Position numbers and translations under genes: made by a program. From the NCBI GenBank assembly GCA_902614395.1, contig CACMKW010000005.1, forward strand, positions 34,949 through 98,948: a stretch of 64,000 bases of DNA, read 5' to 3'. The DNA is from an uncultured Alphaproteobacteria bacterium (lineage in GTDB: Bacteria > Pseudomonadota > Alphaproteobacteria > HIMB59 > GCA-002718135). Shown piece by piece: positions 52,708-61,246 of this stretch (the stretch's first letter is position 1; each line of letters starts with the position of its first letter). A model generated the notes under the pieces. The model had not been told where the DNA came from and ran no database searches. It saw only the letters and a program-made list of their open reading frames with translations.

Positions 52708-53580
52708 GTGAAAAAAAATAATATTGAAGGTTGGCTGTTTGTATCTCCATTAGTTATTTGGATATGTCTTATTATTTTAGTTCCAATTTATATAGCATTT
52801 GAATTAAGTTTATTTAACGTTAAGATAATTGGCACTTCAGGGAAATTTGTTGGAATTGACAACTATATAAAATTACTTGGTAAATCAAAATTTTTAAATG
52901 CTTCATTAAATAGTTTGTATTGGATAATTGGCAATGCAATCTGCCAGACATTTTTTGCATTCACTATAGCCTTAACAATTAATTATAAATTCCCTGGCAA
53001 AAAAATTATGGCTAATTGGATTATTTTATCATTTATAATTCCAACAGTAGTAGTTGTTGTAATTTGGAAATTAATGCTAAGTAGTAGTAGTGGTGTAATA
53101 AATTCAGTTTTAATTGATATTGGTTTATTAGATGAAGCTACGGGTTTTTTTAGCTCACCAAACAAAGCTTTCATAAGTTTAGTTATAATTAATTCATGGA
53201 GATGGAGCCCTTTTTTAGCATTAATTATTCTATCCGGACTAAATTCCATAAATAGAGAAATGTATGATGCATCTAAGGTTGATGGAGCTAATTTTATTCA
53301 ACAATTTTTTTTCATCACATTTCCAAATCTTAAAAGTGTTCTATTTGTATTAGGATTAGTTGGTACATTACTGTCATTCAATATATTTGACATTATATGG
53401 TTAATTACAAAAGGTGGGCCATCAAGTGCTACTACAACATTACCATTATTAATTTATGAGACAGCGTTTACCAAATTTAGAATCAGTCAGGCTGCAACCT
53501 TATCAATAATTACCAGTTTCTTATTATTACTATTTTCAATAATCTTTATTAAATCAATGGCACCTAAAGAAGATGATTAA
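52708..53580 (+). CDS. Sugar ABC transporter permease (MalF/UgpA type)
   Basis: Six predicted helices. The EAA loop reads MYDASKVDGANFIQQFFFITFPNL, the cytosolic site that contacts the ATPase. SPLVIWICLIILVPIYIAFELSLFNV is the typical first helix. The track's TTG start (52654) would place the hairpin inside the coding region; I prefer GTG at 52708 (VKKNNIEGWLF), right after the hairpin. Overlaps the next permease by 8 bp. Confidence 0.87.
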   Translation: MKKNNIEGWLFVSPLVIWICLIILVPIYIAFELSLFNVKIIGTSGKFVGIDNYIKLLGKSKFLNASLNSLYWIIGNAICQTFFAFTIALTINYKFPGKKIMANWIILSFIIPTVVVVVIWKLMLSSSSGVINSVLIDIGLLDEATGFFSSPNKAFISLVIINSWRWSPFLALIILSGLNSINREMYDASKVDGANFIQQFFFITFPNLKSVLFVLGLVGTLLSFNIFDIIWLITKGGPSSATTTLPLLIYETAFTKFRISQAATLSIITSFLLLLFSIIFIKSMAPKEDD

Positions 53581-54403
53581 AGAAAATAATATAAAATTTA
53601 TATTCTTAAGTTTATCTCTATCGTTGATAATACTAATTTTTTTCTTTCCTTTTTTTTGGATAATTACATCATCATTTAAAAGTCCTGAAGAAATAATTGC
53701 AACATCTACAACCATTATTCCCAGATCTTTTACTTTAGAGCATTATAATAAAATATTATTTAACTCAGATTTTTTTATATATTTAAAAAATAGTTTAATA
53801 GTATCATTCTCCTCTATGATAATTTCGATCATTTTATCTGTGTCTGCTGCATATGGTCTACACAAACTTAAATTTTATGGAAATAAATTTGTAGAATATT
53901 CATTGCTTGTTACTTATGCTTTTCCAGGAGTAATTTTATTAGTACCAATTTATTTATTGTTTGCAAAAGTAAATCTACTCAACAGTTATTTTGCATTAAT
54001 TATTGTTAATGTTTTATTTGCCACTCCATTTGCAGTTTGGATGTTAAAAGCTTTTTTTAAGCTAATTCCTAATGAAATAGAGGAGGCGGCATATATTGAT
54101 GGGGCATCACGATATATTGTAATTTCTAGAATTATTATTCCTTTAGCTGCTCCAGGTATTGCAAGTGTATCAATTTTTTGTTTTATTATTTCATGGACTG
54201 AGTATCTTTTTGCTTCAATCTTAATAAGTGGTGATAATTTAAAAACATTACCTGTTGGTTTAGCGGGAATAGTTGGTCAATACCAAATTGATTGGGGTTT
54301 TTTATTATCTGGGGCGGTTCTTGCTAGTCTACCTGTTATCTTATTATTTGTTTTTATTGGTAAATACTTTGTATCTGGATTAACAGAAGGAGCTGTTAAG
54401 TAA
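53573..54403 (+). CDS. Sugar ABC transporter permease (MalG/UgpE type)
   Basis: Six helices, 276 residues. Opening FFPFFWIITSSFKSPEEIIA is the standard MalG-type periplasmic start. EAA loop: IEEAAYIDGASRYIVISRIIIPLAAPG. WTEYLFASILISG and LPVGLAGIVGQYQIDWG follow. The operon ends here; no nucleotide-binding subunit follows. Convergent with the left arm of the hydantoinase locus. Confidence 0.9.
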   Translation: MIKENNIKFIFLSLSLSLIILIFFFPFFWIITSSFKSPEEIIATSTTIIPRSFTLEHYNKILFNSDFFIYLKNSLIVSFSSMIISIILSVSAAYGLHKLKFYGNKFVEYSLLVTYAFPGVILLVPIYLLFAKVNLLNSYFALIIVNVLFATPFAVWMLKAFFKLIPNEIEEAAYIDGASRYIVISRIIIPLAAPGIASVSIFCFIISWTEYLFASILISGDNLKTLPVGLAGIVGQYQIDWGFLLSGAVLASLPVILLFVFIGKYFVSGLTEGAVK

Positions 54404-54421
54404 AATTAAAAGTATAATCAA

Positions 54422-55249
54422 TTAATCAAATTTAACTCCAGAGAATTTTTGTAAATTAACTAACTTAGATGTAATCAACATAGAAGTTATTACCAGCGCT
54501 ATTGCAAATATTCCAGCAGCAGCAGCAGTAGGCTCAAAAGTATATCTTAAAGACCAATACAGAGCTATTGGTAGAGGAGTATTGTTTGGCGTTGCCATAA
54601 ACAAAGAGACATCAAATTGACCAAAAGAAACAATGAAAGCAAAGACTGAGCCTGCCATAACCCCGTTACTAATGTTAGGAAGTGTGACTTTTCTAAAGGC
54701 TTTAAGAGGTGATGCGCCTAAACTTCTTGCTGCTTGCTCTAAATTTAAATCAAAATTAAATAAAGAGGCGGAAACAGTCCCTATAACATATGGCATCGTA
54801 ACTAACATATGAGCTATTACCATACCAGGATACGATCGCGCTAAACCAATGTCAGTTGAAACATAAAAAATATATAGAGCTAGACCTAAAACTATTCCTG
54901 GTAAGATTAATGGTGAAAGAAATAAAGCTCTTAAAAGTTGAGATCCTGGAAAGCTAAATCTTGTTATAAAAATTGCAGCCAGAGTCCCAAAAATAGTTGA
55001 TAAAGTCATAGTTATTAATGCCAAACCAAAGCTAAAGAGAAAAGCAGATAGAAATTCCTCGCTTCTAAAAAAAGCAAATATCCATCTTAGTGAAATTCCT
55101 TCAGGAGGAAAGGTTAAATGATCTCCTGAATTGAGACCTGTTAAAACTACAATAAAAACTGGTATTAATAAAATTGCTAAAGCAATTCCAGATCCAATTT
55201 TAACTAATGTTCCTAATTCATTAACTTCTCTAATCTTTGCTTTACTCAT
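54422..55249 (-). CDS. ABC transporter permease, PotC-like
   Basis: Polyamine/opine-type permease, six helices, 275 residues. EAA loop LEQAARSLGASPLKAFRKVTLPNI. PPEGISLRWIFAFF is a PotC/opine-family mark at the first periplasmic loop. Overlaps the PotB-like gene by 4 bp. Pairs with PotB-like and the Tat-exported binding protein and ATPase on the other arm of the divergent locus. Confidence 0.9.
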   Translation of the reverse strand: MSKAKIREVNELGTLVKIGSGIALAILLIPVFIVVLTGLNSGDHLTFPPEGISLRWIFAFFRSEEFLSAFLFSFGLALITMTLSTIFGTLAAIFITRFSFPGSQLLRALFLSPLILPGIVLGLALYIFYVSTDIGLARSYPGMVIAHMLVTMPYVIGTVSASLFNFDLNLEQAARSLGASPLKAFRKVTLPNISNGVMAGSVFAFIVSFGQFDVSLFMATPNNTPLPIALYWSLRYTFEPTAAAAGIFAIALVITSMLITSKLVNLQKFSGVKFD

Positions 55250-56139
55250 GCTCTTCCACCACCAATTCTAATTGCAACTCTTTGATAAACGATAACTGAT
55301 AACAAACTTGTACAAAATAATACAACTGCAATCGCAGAACCAAATTGCCATTTGCCCATTTCTGCAATTTGTTGATACACGTGAAGAGGCATAACCATAA
55401 CTTTCCAACCACCCATTAGAGCAGGAACGATATAAGAACTTATTGAAATAGCAAATACAAGTAATGTACCAGCTAAAATTCCAGGCATAGATAGTGGAAT
55501 AATAATTTTCCAAAATGCTTGGTTGGGTGATGCTCCTAAACTTCTACTAGCTTCTACTACTGCCGGTGAAATTCCTCTTATAATTCCAATTAACGAAAGA
55601 ACCATAAATGGCAAAGAGAATTGCACAAGACCAACTAAAACACCAAGTTTATTATACATAAGACCAATAGGTTTTTCGATGATATTAAAGTACATTAATG
55701 CACCGTTAATTAAACCATTGTCCCCCATTAAAACCATAAGTCCGAAAAGACGAATAACCATATCTAGTTGCATTGCACATAATACTAAAATCATTAAGAA
55801 TGTATTTCTTGCAACATTTTCTGTTTTAGCAATTAAATATGCAAGAGGATAACCAATAATAAGAGTTATAAAAGATGCTAACGCTGCCAAGGAAACGGAT
55901 GTTACAGCTGCATCAAAGTATAAAGAACGATTATAAATTCTTAGAAAACTTTTTAACGTCCATTTTCCTTGTAAATCTAGTACACCGGTTACAGGCTTAT
56001 CAAAAGCTAGTACAAACATACTTAAAACTGGGATTATAAAAAAAATAATAAATAATATTAAGGCCGGTAGTACAAGTAGAATTGGTCTATATGTATAAAA
56101 AATTCTTAGAAAGTTATTTTTATCTTTTGTATCTTCCAT
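55246..56139 (-). CDS. ABC transporter permease, PotB-like
   Basis: 297 residues, six helices. Opening LLVLPALILFIIFFIIPVLSMFVLAF and YGYPLAYLIAKT-like IGYPLAYLIAKTENVARN are PotB-type. EAA loop: VEASRSLGASPNQAFWKIIIPLSMPGI. Its start codon overlaps the DUF917 stop by 1 bp, tying transport to the enzyme genes. Confidence 0.9.
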   Translation of the reverse strand: MEDTKDKNNFLRIFYTYRPILLVLPALILFIIFFIIPVLSMFVLAFDKPVTGVLDLQGKWTLKSFLRIYNRSLYFDAAVTSVSLAALASFITLIIGYPLAYLIAKTENVARNTFLMILVLCAMQLDMVIRLFGLMVLMGDNGLINGALMYFNIIEKPIGLMYNKLGVLVGLVQFSLPFMVLSLIGIIRGISPAVVEASRSLGASPNQAFWKIIIPLSMPGILAGTLLVFAISISSYIVPALMGGWKVMVMPLHVYQQIAEMGKWQFGSAIAVVLFCTSLLSVIVYQRVAIRIGGGRA

Positions 56140-57233
56140 TACTTAATATCCTCAAGAGGAGTATAATCAAATGGTAGTCCAAATGCTCGTGGTCCAAATA
56201 ATTTTAATGCTTTTTCTGATCTCATTATTGGTGGAACTGAAACTGCCACTATTTTTATTCTTTGTCCATATCTTAAACTATCAGTAGTAATCGGCTCTCC
56301 AGTTTCACTATCAAGAGCACAAATTAAATCTGGTACCATTGCTAACACCTTATTATCATTAAGTTTAGCATAAGAAAATTCATTTTGAAACTCAACTAAT
56401 AAAGTATCTTTATCATTTAAACTTTTCAAATACATTTTTCCTCTAGTCCATCCATTTACTGTCTCTCTTAAAAGATCATCAATCTTACCTGTGAAGAGAA
56501 GTTTACCAACTCGAGGAGGGTTACTTTTTCCCATATATTTTATAATTTCTTCAACCGGATCATTTTTATCATCTCTTGCTTTCTGTATTAGAGATCCAAT
56601 TTCAAAAGAAAGCTTTATAGTATTATGAACCGAAGTTTCTCTAATTTGTTTTGCATTCATTGGATAACAAGCTACTTGACAAATACCACCCATTCTTACA
56701 CAAACAGCTCTCGATAACCATTCACCTGAACTACTATTTCTAGAATTAAAAATTCCAGTTTCATAAAAATCATTAATTACAACTAATGGATTAATACTTA
56801 CATCGCCAACATTATAAGTTACCATTTGTAATTCAGGAAAAGCTCTTCCCATTCCATCTGCATCTATTACTGGTAAACCTGACAATGCTCCAACAACAAG
56901 TGGTAATGTTGCATTAACACCACCTGCTTCAATAGGCATTATGGCATTAAATTTTTTTCCTATTATCTCTTCAACTTTTTTCATTGCTTCATATGAAGTT
57001 AAACCATTCGGAGCTTTTTCCCCAAACACAGTTGGTGCTCCCATAGTTAATACGTTGCAGGCAAATGTATCATCATCAATTTCATCTGGACTAATTATTT
57101 TTACTTTTTTTCCCTGTTCTAGTTGATGTTTTAACATTAACTTTCCAATATAGGGATCTCCACCACCGCCTGTAGCTAAGAATGCTGTACCTCTGGCAAG
57201 ATCTTCCAAGTTTGTTAAGTTTAATTCAATCAT
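56139..57233 (-). CDS. DUF917 protein (S-methyl-thiohydantoin desulfurase-like domains), copy 1
   Basis: 364 residues. Family hallmarks: DLARGTAFLATGGGGDPYIGKLML at the N-terminus, NVLTMGAPTV, MPIEAGGVNATLPL, PVIDADGMGRAFPELQM, and the C-terminal MVPDLICALDSETGEPITTDSLRYGQRI. DUF917 was, to my recollection, renamed for thiohydantoin desulfurase activity. Coupled by 1-bp overlaps to HyuA upstream and PotB-like downstream. Copy 2 is on the other arm. Confidence 0.88.
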   Translation of the reverse strand: MIELNLTNLEDLARGTAFLATGGGGDPYIGKLMLKHQLEQGKKVKIISPDEIDDDTFACNVLTMGAPTVFGEKAPNGLTSYEAMKKVEEIIGKKFNAIMPIEAGGVNATLPLVVGALSGLPVIDADGMGRAFPELQMVTYNVGDVSINPLVVINDFYETGIFNSRNSSSGEWLSRAVCVRMGGICQVACYPMNAKQIRETSVHNTIKLSFEIGSLIQKARDDKNDPVEEIIKYMGKSNPPRVGKLLFTGKIDDLLRETVNGWTRGKMYLKSLNDKDTLLVEFQNEFSYAKLNDNKVLAMVPDLICALDSETGEPITTDSLRYGQRIKIVAVSVPPIMRSEKALKLFGPRAFGLPFDYTPLEDIK

Positions 57234-58777
57234 TAAAATATATCTCCAACTGCCTTAGCATGTATTCTAACTGAACCAGAAGGTAGATAGCTCAAAGGTA
57301 TTTCTTCTAATTCTATAATTTTAATTGTATCTTTAATTGCTCCAGCTTGAAGTGCTCTACTTATTGCATCGTTTTTAGCATTTTCAATTGATTTTTCTCT
57401 TCCCATTTCAGAATATGAATAAATTTTATCTATTTCACCACCAGCTTGTGCAAGCGAAGCACCTATGGCATTAGCAACATCTGAATGATCAGGTATTAAA
57501 ACTTCACTAGCACCTTTTAATTTACCATTTACTAAAATACTTCCACCTCCAACCAATATTACTGGTACATCATCTTTATTTAGTTTTACTCTATCAATTC
57601 CTTCTTCAATCATGTTTTTAATTTTATTTTGAGATTTAGTTATCAAGTCATTGCTTATGTGTTCTACTTTATTTTTATCTCCAAAATTAGCATCACCTGA
57701 AGCAACAGTAATATCAGAAGTTGTTAAAGTTTTACCTCCAAAAATTAGAGCTTCTTTATCTAATTTATAACCAACTGAATCCGGTCCTACTGAAACTTGA
57801 TTATTATTTTCTCTAATTATACTTCCACCTCCAAGTCCTATAGAGATTAAATCTGGCATTCTAAAATTAGTTCTTACGCCGCCAATGTCTACAGGTATAG
57901 CAGACTCTCTAGGAAAACCCTCTTTTATAACTCCAAAATCAGTTGTTGTTCCCCCAATATCAACAACAATTGCGTTATTTTTTTTTGATAAAAAACCTGC
58001 TCCTCTCATACTATTTGTAGGACCCGAAGCAAAAGTTAGTACTGGATAGTTTTTAACTATATCGGCTGACATTAGAGTACCATCATTCTGACTAATATAA
58101 AATGGACTTTTAATTTTTAATTCTTTTAATGCATCTTTAAACGATGAAATAACTTTATCAGCAAGTTTTCCTAAAGAAGAATTCATAATGGTTGCATTTT
58201 CTCTTTCTACAAATCCTACTCTTCCTATCCTATGAGACATTGTAATAATAGCATCAGGATTATGTTCTTTAATAATTTTAGCTGTATCTATTTCCTGTTG
58301 TTCATTAATTGGAGAAAATACACAAGAAATTGATATATACTTTAGATTTTTATTTTTAATTTCTTTTGCAACTTTAGTTATTTCTTCAGTTGTCCAATCG
58401 CCAAGTAATCTGCCATCAAATTCATACCCCCCATTTACAATCCAAAAATTTTCTCCAATTATTTTTCTTAAATTATCTGAAAAATCTATACAGGGTGGAA
58501 CACTCACTGTAGCTGGGTAACCCAATCTTACTACTGCTACTTGTTCTAATCTTTTGTTTTCAACAAATGCATTTGTGAATTGAGTAGTACCAATCATCAC
58601 TGACTCAATATTTTTTGTATCAATATTATTTCTATTTAATATTGTTGAAACTGCTTTAATTATACCCAAACCAGGTTCTTCTGTTGTTGCTGATTTATAA
58701 CCATCAACAACTTCTTTACCTTGCATTAATACAGCATCAGTATTAGTACCACCTACATCAACCCCAATACGAAACAT
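57233..58777 (-). CDS. Hydantoinase/oxoprolinase subunit A (HyuA-like), copy 1
   Basis: 514 residues. ATP-binding N-terminus FRIGVDVGGTNTDAVLM, then IGTTQFTNAFVE, GYEFDGR, HRIGRVGFVERENATIMN, FASGPTNSMRGAGFL, VVDIGGTTTDFGV and VGGVRTNFRMPDLISIGLGGGS-like segments. These define the HydA/HyuA family, which opens hydantoin or 5-oxoproline rings using ATP. It lacks the C-terminal half of full-length oxoprolinases, and its usual HyuB partner is replaced by DUF917. Confidence 0.9.
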   Translation of the reverse strand: MFRIGVDVGGTNTDAVLMQGKEVVDGYKSATTEEPGLGIIKAVSTILNRNNIDTKNIESVMIGTTQFTNAFVENKRLEQVAVVRLGYPATVSVPPCIDFSDNLRKIIGENFWIVNGGYEFDGRLLGDWTTEEITKVAKEIKNKNLKYISISCVFSPINEQQEIDTAKIIKEHNPDAIITMSHRIGRVGFVERENATIMNSSLGKLADKVISSFKDALKELKIKSPFYISQNDGTLMSADIVKNYPVLTFASGPTNSMRGAGFLSKKNNAIVVDIGGTTTDFGVIKEGFPRESAIPVDIGGVRTNFRMPDLISIGLGGGSIIRENNNQVSVGPDSVGYKLDKEALIFGGKTLTTSDITVASGDANFGDKNKVEHISNDLITKSQNKIKNMIEEGIDRVKLNKDDVPVILVGGGSILVNGKLKGASEVLIPDHSDVANAIGASLAQAGGEIDKIYSYSEMGREKSIENAKNDAISRALQAGAIKDTIKIIELEEIPLSYLPSGSVRIHAKAVGDIF

Positions 58778-59023
58778 ATATTTTTACATTATTTAAAAAT
58801 TTTAAACTATCAATCAATAAATTTGTTAGAATTTATGGATAACTTACTTATGTGATTAAAACATAATAAATATCTTTTTTAGTACTGTATCCATTTTGAA
58901 ATTTGTTATTAAAAAATGAGTATTTAATTAAGAATTATTTGAAAATTTGATTAGAGTAATCATTATTTTGTTGCAATTTAGTATTGTTGTATTAGGCTTT
59001 TAATTAACTTATTAGGAGGCATT
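58778..59023. promoter_or_regulatory. Divergent control region of the two hydantoinase arms
   Basis: 246 bp between the starts of the left (HyuA copy 1) and right (binding protein) arms; both promoters must lie here. Very AT-rich. I see no long inverted repeat, riboswitch or terminator. A strong AGGAGG precedes the right-arm ATG at 59024. Confidence 0.6.
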
Positions 59024-60142
59024 ATGTCAAAAAAGAATAAGATTAATAATAGCAGAAGAAAGTTTATTAAAGACACTGCTATTTTGACTGCTGCTGCCTC
59101 TACTTTACCATTATTTAATATTAATCATGCATGGTCTCAAGATGTTGTTTTTGATGGAGAACCTTTTGATGCTGGTGGTGCTGAATTAAAACTTGGTGAA
59201 TGGGGTGGTTTCTGGGAAGAATTCATGCGTGAGGCATTTATCAATGATTTTGAAAAAAGATATAATTGTAAAATATCTTATGATGGCGCTTGGCCTTGGT
59301 TCCCTAAATTTATAGCTAGTGGTGATAAAAATCCAGCTTACGATATATGTAACTGGAATATTCCTGAAATGGTTAAAACTGCAAGAGCAGGTGATTTCTT
59401 TATGTCACCAGATGAAATTGCATCGGCAATTCCTAATGGTGCTAATGTATGGGATTTTGCTAAAGATACTGGAGTTGGTCTAACTTGGGCATTTGGACAA
59501 TATGCTTATGTATATAGAAGTGACTTAGTAGATCCGCCAATTACAGATTTTAAACAATTCTGGGATAAAAAATTTGATGGAATGAGAGGAACTTACATAA
59601 CTTCAAATACTCTCCAAATGGTATTTTTCCTTGCTTCATGCCAAGCTTTTGGAAAAGATGCATATGATCTTGAAGCAGGATATCAAGCAATGAGAGATGC
59701 AATGCCAGCTAAAATTTCAGATTTTACTGGAAATATGCAAACTCTTGTTGAAAGAGGAGAAGTTCAAATTGGTGTTCAATGGGAAGGAGAATGTTATCTT
59801 CAAATGGATAAAGGTATTCCAGTAGATAACTTTATCTGGCAACATCAGAAACCATTATTAACTCAAACTCATACAGTAAGTAAATATTCTGATCCTGTTC
59901 AAAAGAAATTAGCATTAGCTTATGTTAATGAAAAGCTAGATCCTAAATTTATGAATAAAGCAGGAGAAACTTTTTATTTACGTCCAACAATCAAGAATGC
60001 AGAGCTTCCAGAGCTACTAACTTCTAAAGGTGTAAAAAATGATGCAAATGCATTAGATGGTTTGCACACACCTGATTGGAATTTCTATTTAGAAAATGAA
60101 GATGATATTGTTGAAACTGTAAATGAAATATTTACTAGTTAA
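59024..60142 (+). CDS. Tat-exported ABC substrate-binding protein, PotD-like
   Basis: Polyamine/opine-type periplasmic binding protein. Twin-arginine signal NSRRKFIKDTAIL with a hydrophobic stretch and cleavage near HAWSQ (about residue 38), so it is exported folded. Body: LKLGEWGGFWEEFMREAFINDFEKRY, YDICNWNIPEM, GVQWEGECYLQMDKGIP, and a PotD-type aromatic-rich pocket. AGGAGG Shine-Dalgarno. Followed by a strong hairpin that may raise its level over the ATPase. Confidence 0.9.
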   Translation: MSKKNKINNSRRKFIKDTAILTAAASTLPLFNINHAWSQDVVFDGEPFDAGGAELKLGEWGGFWEEFMREAFINDFEKRYNCKISYDGAWPWFPKFIASGDKNPAYDICNWNIPEMVKTARAGDFFMSPDEIASAIPNGANVWDFAKDTGVGLTWAFGQYAYVYRSDLVDPPITDFKQFWDKKFDGMRGTYITSNTLQMVFFLASCQAFGKDAYDLEAGYQAMRDAMPAKISDFTGNMQTLVERGEVQIGVQWEGECYLQMDKGIPVDNFIWQHQKPLLTQTHTVSKYSDPVQKKLALAYVNEKLDPKFMNKAGETFYLRPTIKNAELPELLTSKGVKNDANALDGLHTPDWNFYLENEDDIVETVNEIFTS

Positions 60143-60154
60143 TTAATATATTTG

Positions 60155-60179
60155 ACCAGCTACTTAATAAGTAGCTGGT
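60155..60179 (+). terminator. Intercistronic hairpin after the binding-protein gene
   Basis: ACCAGCTACTT (60155-60165) pairs perfectly with AAGTAGCTGGT (60169-60179) around loop AAT, 12 bp after the stop and just before the ATPase start at 60189. TTTATTTTAT follows, so partial termination is possible. Same placement as the hairpin after the sugar-binding-protein gene at 52675. Confidence 0.75.
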
Positions 60180-60188
60180 TTATTTTAT

Positions 60189-61244
60189 ATGTTTGATGTT
60201 CAAATAAATAAACTAACAAAAAAATTTGAAGATAATGTAGCTGTTAATGGCATTGACTTTAAAATTAATTCTGGAGAGTTTTTTTCAATTTTAGGTCCAT
60301 CTGGTTGTGGCAAAACAACAACATTAAGAATGATTGCTGGTTTTGTAATGCCGACAGCTGGTGAGATTTTCATTGGAAACAATGACATAACATTCCAAGC
60401 TCCAGAAAAAAGAAATATTGGTTTTGTTTTTCAAAATTATGCAATTTTTCCTCATATGAATGTTTTTGAAAATATTTCTTTTGGATTAAAAATGAGAAAT
60501 ATTGATCAGAAACAAATTAATGAGAAGGTTAAAATAGCATTAGAACAGGTGAATTTAATTGGATACGAAACTAGATACCAGAGAGAATTATCTGGTGGTG
60601 AACAACAAAGAGTAGCATTAGCTAGGGTCCTTGTAACTGAACCTCAAATATTATTATTAGATGAACCTTTAAGTGCTTTAGATAAAAAGCTTAGAGAAGA
60701 GATGAAGATTTGGATTAAGGAACTTCAGAAAAAATTAAAAATTACTACGGTATATGTAACACATGATCAATCAGAAGCTTTAACTATGTCAGATAGAATA
60801 GCAATTATGAATAAAGGTAATATTTCACAAATTGGAACTCCTGACGACATTTATGAAAAACCTCAAAATACTTTTGTTGCAGACTTTATTGGAACTTCAA
60901 ACTTTATAAATTTAAAACTTATAAACACTTCATCTGGTAAATCAAAAGTATCTTTCTCAGATGTAGAATTTGAAATTAATGGTGAGTTTAATGATAACTG
61001 CAAATGTATATTGAGACCAGAACATTTATTTATTAATCCAACAAATAAGAGTGAATTAGTTTCAGTAAATGCTAAAATAAAAATAATTTCTTATCAAGGA
61101 TCTTTAATCAAATATATAGTTGAAGTTAATGAACAAACCTTAACAGCTGAATTTTCAAATAGTATGAATTTAAATAGATTAAAAGAAGGTGACAATGTAA
61201 CAGTTGGGTTTAATCCAAATAGCCTTGTAATAATAAAGGATTAA
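60189..61244 (+). CDS. ABC transporter ATPase, PotA-like
   Basis: 351 residues. Walker A GPSGCGKTTT, Q-loop FVFQNYAIFPHMNV, signature LSGGEQQRVALARVL, Walker B ILLLDEPLSALD, H-loop VYVTHDQSEA, and a C-terminal TOBE/MOP-like domain (about 235-350). Energises import through the PotB/PotC-like permeases encoded on the opposite arm. Starts 46 bp after the binding-protein gene, and 2 bp before HyuA copy 2. Confidence 0.93.
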   Translation: MFDVQINKLTKKFEDNVAVNGIDFKINSGEFFSILGPSGCGKTTTLRMIAGFVMPTAGEIFIGNNDITFQAPEKRNIGFVFQNYAIFPHMNVFENISFGLKMRNIDQKQINEKVKIALEQVNLIGYETRYQRELSGGEQQRVALARVLVTEPQILLLDEPLSALDKKLREEMKIWIKELQKKLKITTVYVTHDQSEALTMSDRIAIMNKGNISQIGTPDDIYEKPQNTFVADFIGTSNFINLKLINTSSGKSKVSFSDVEFEINGEFNDNCKCILRPEHLFINPTNKSELVSVNAKIKIISYQGSLIKYIVEVNEQTLTAEFSNSMNLNRLKEGDNVTVGFNPNSLVIIKD

Positions 61245-61246
61245 AT

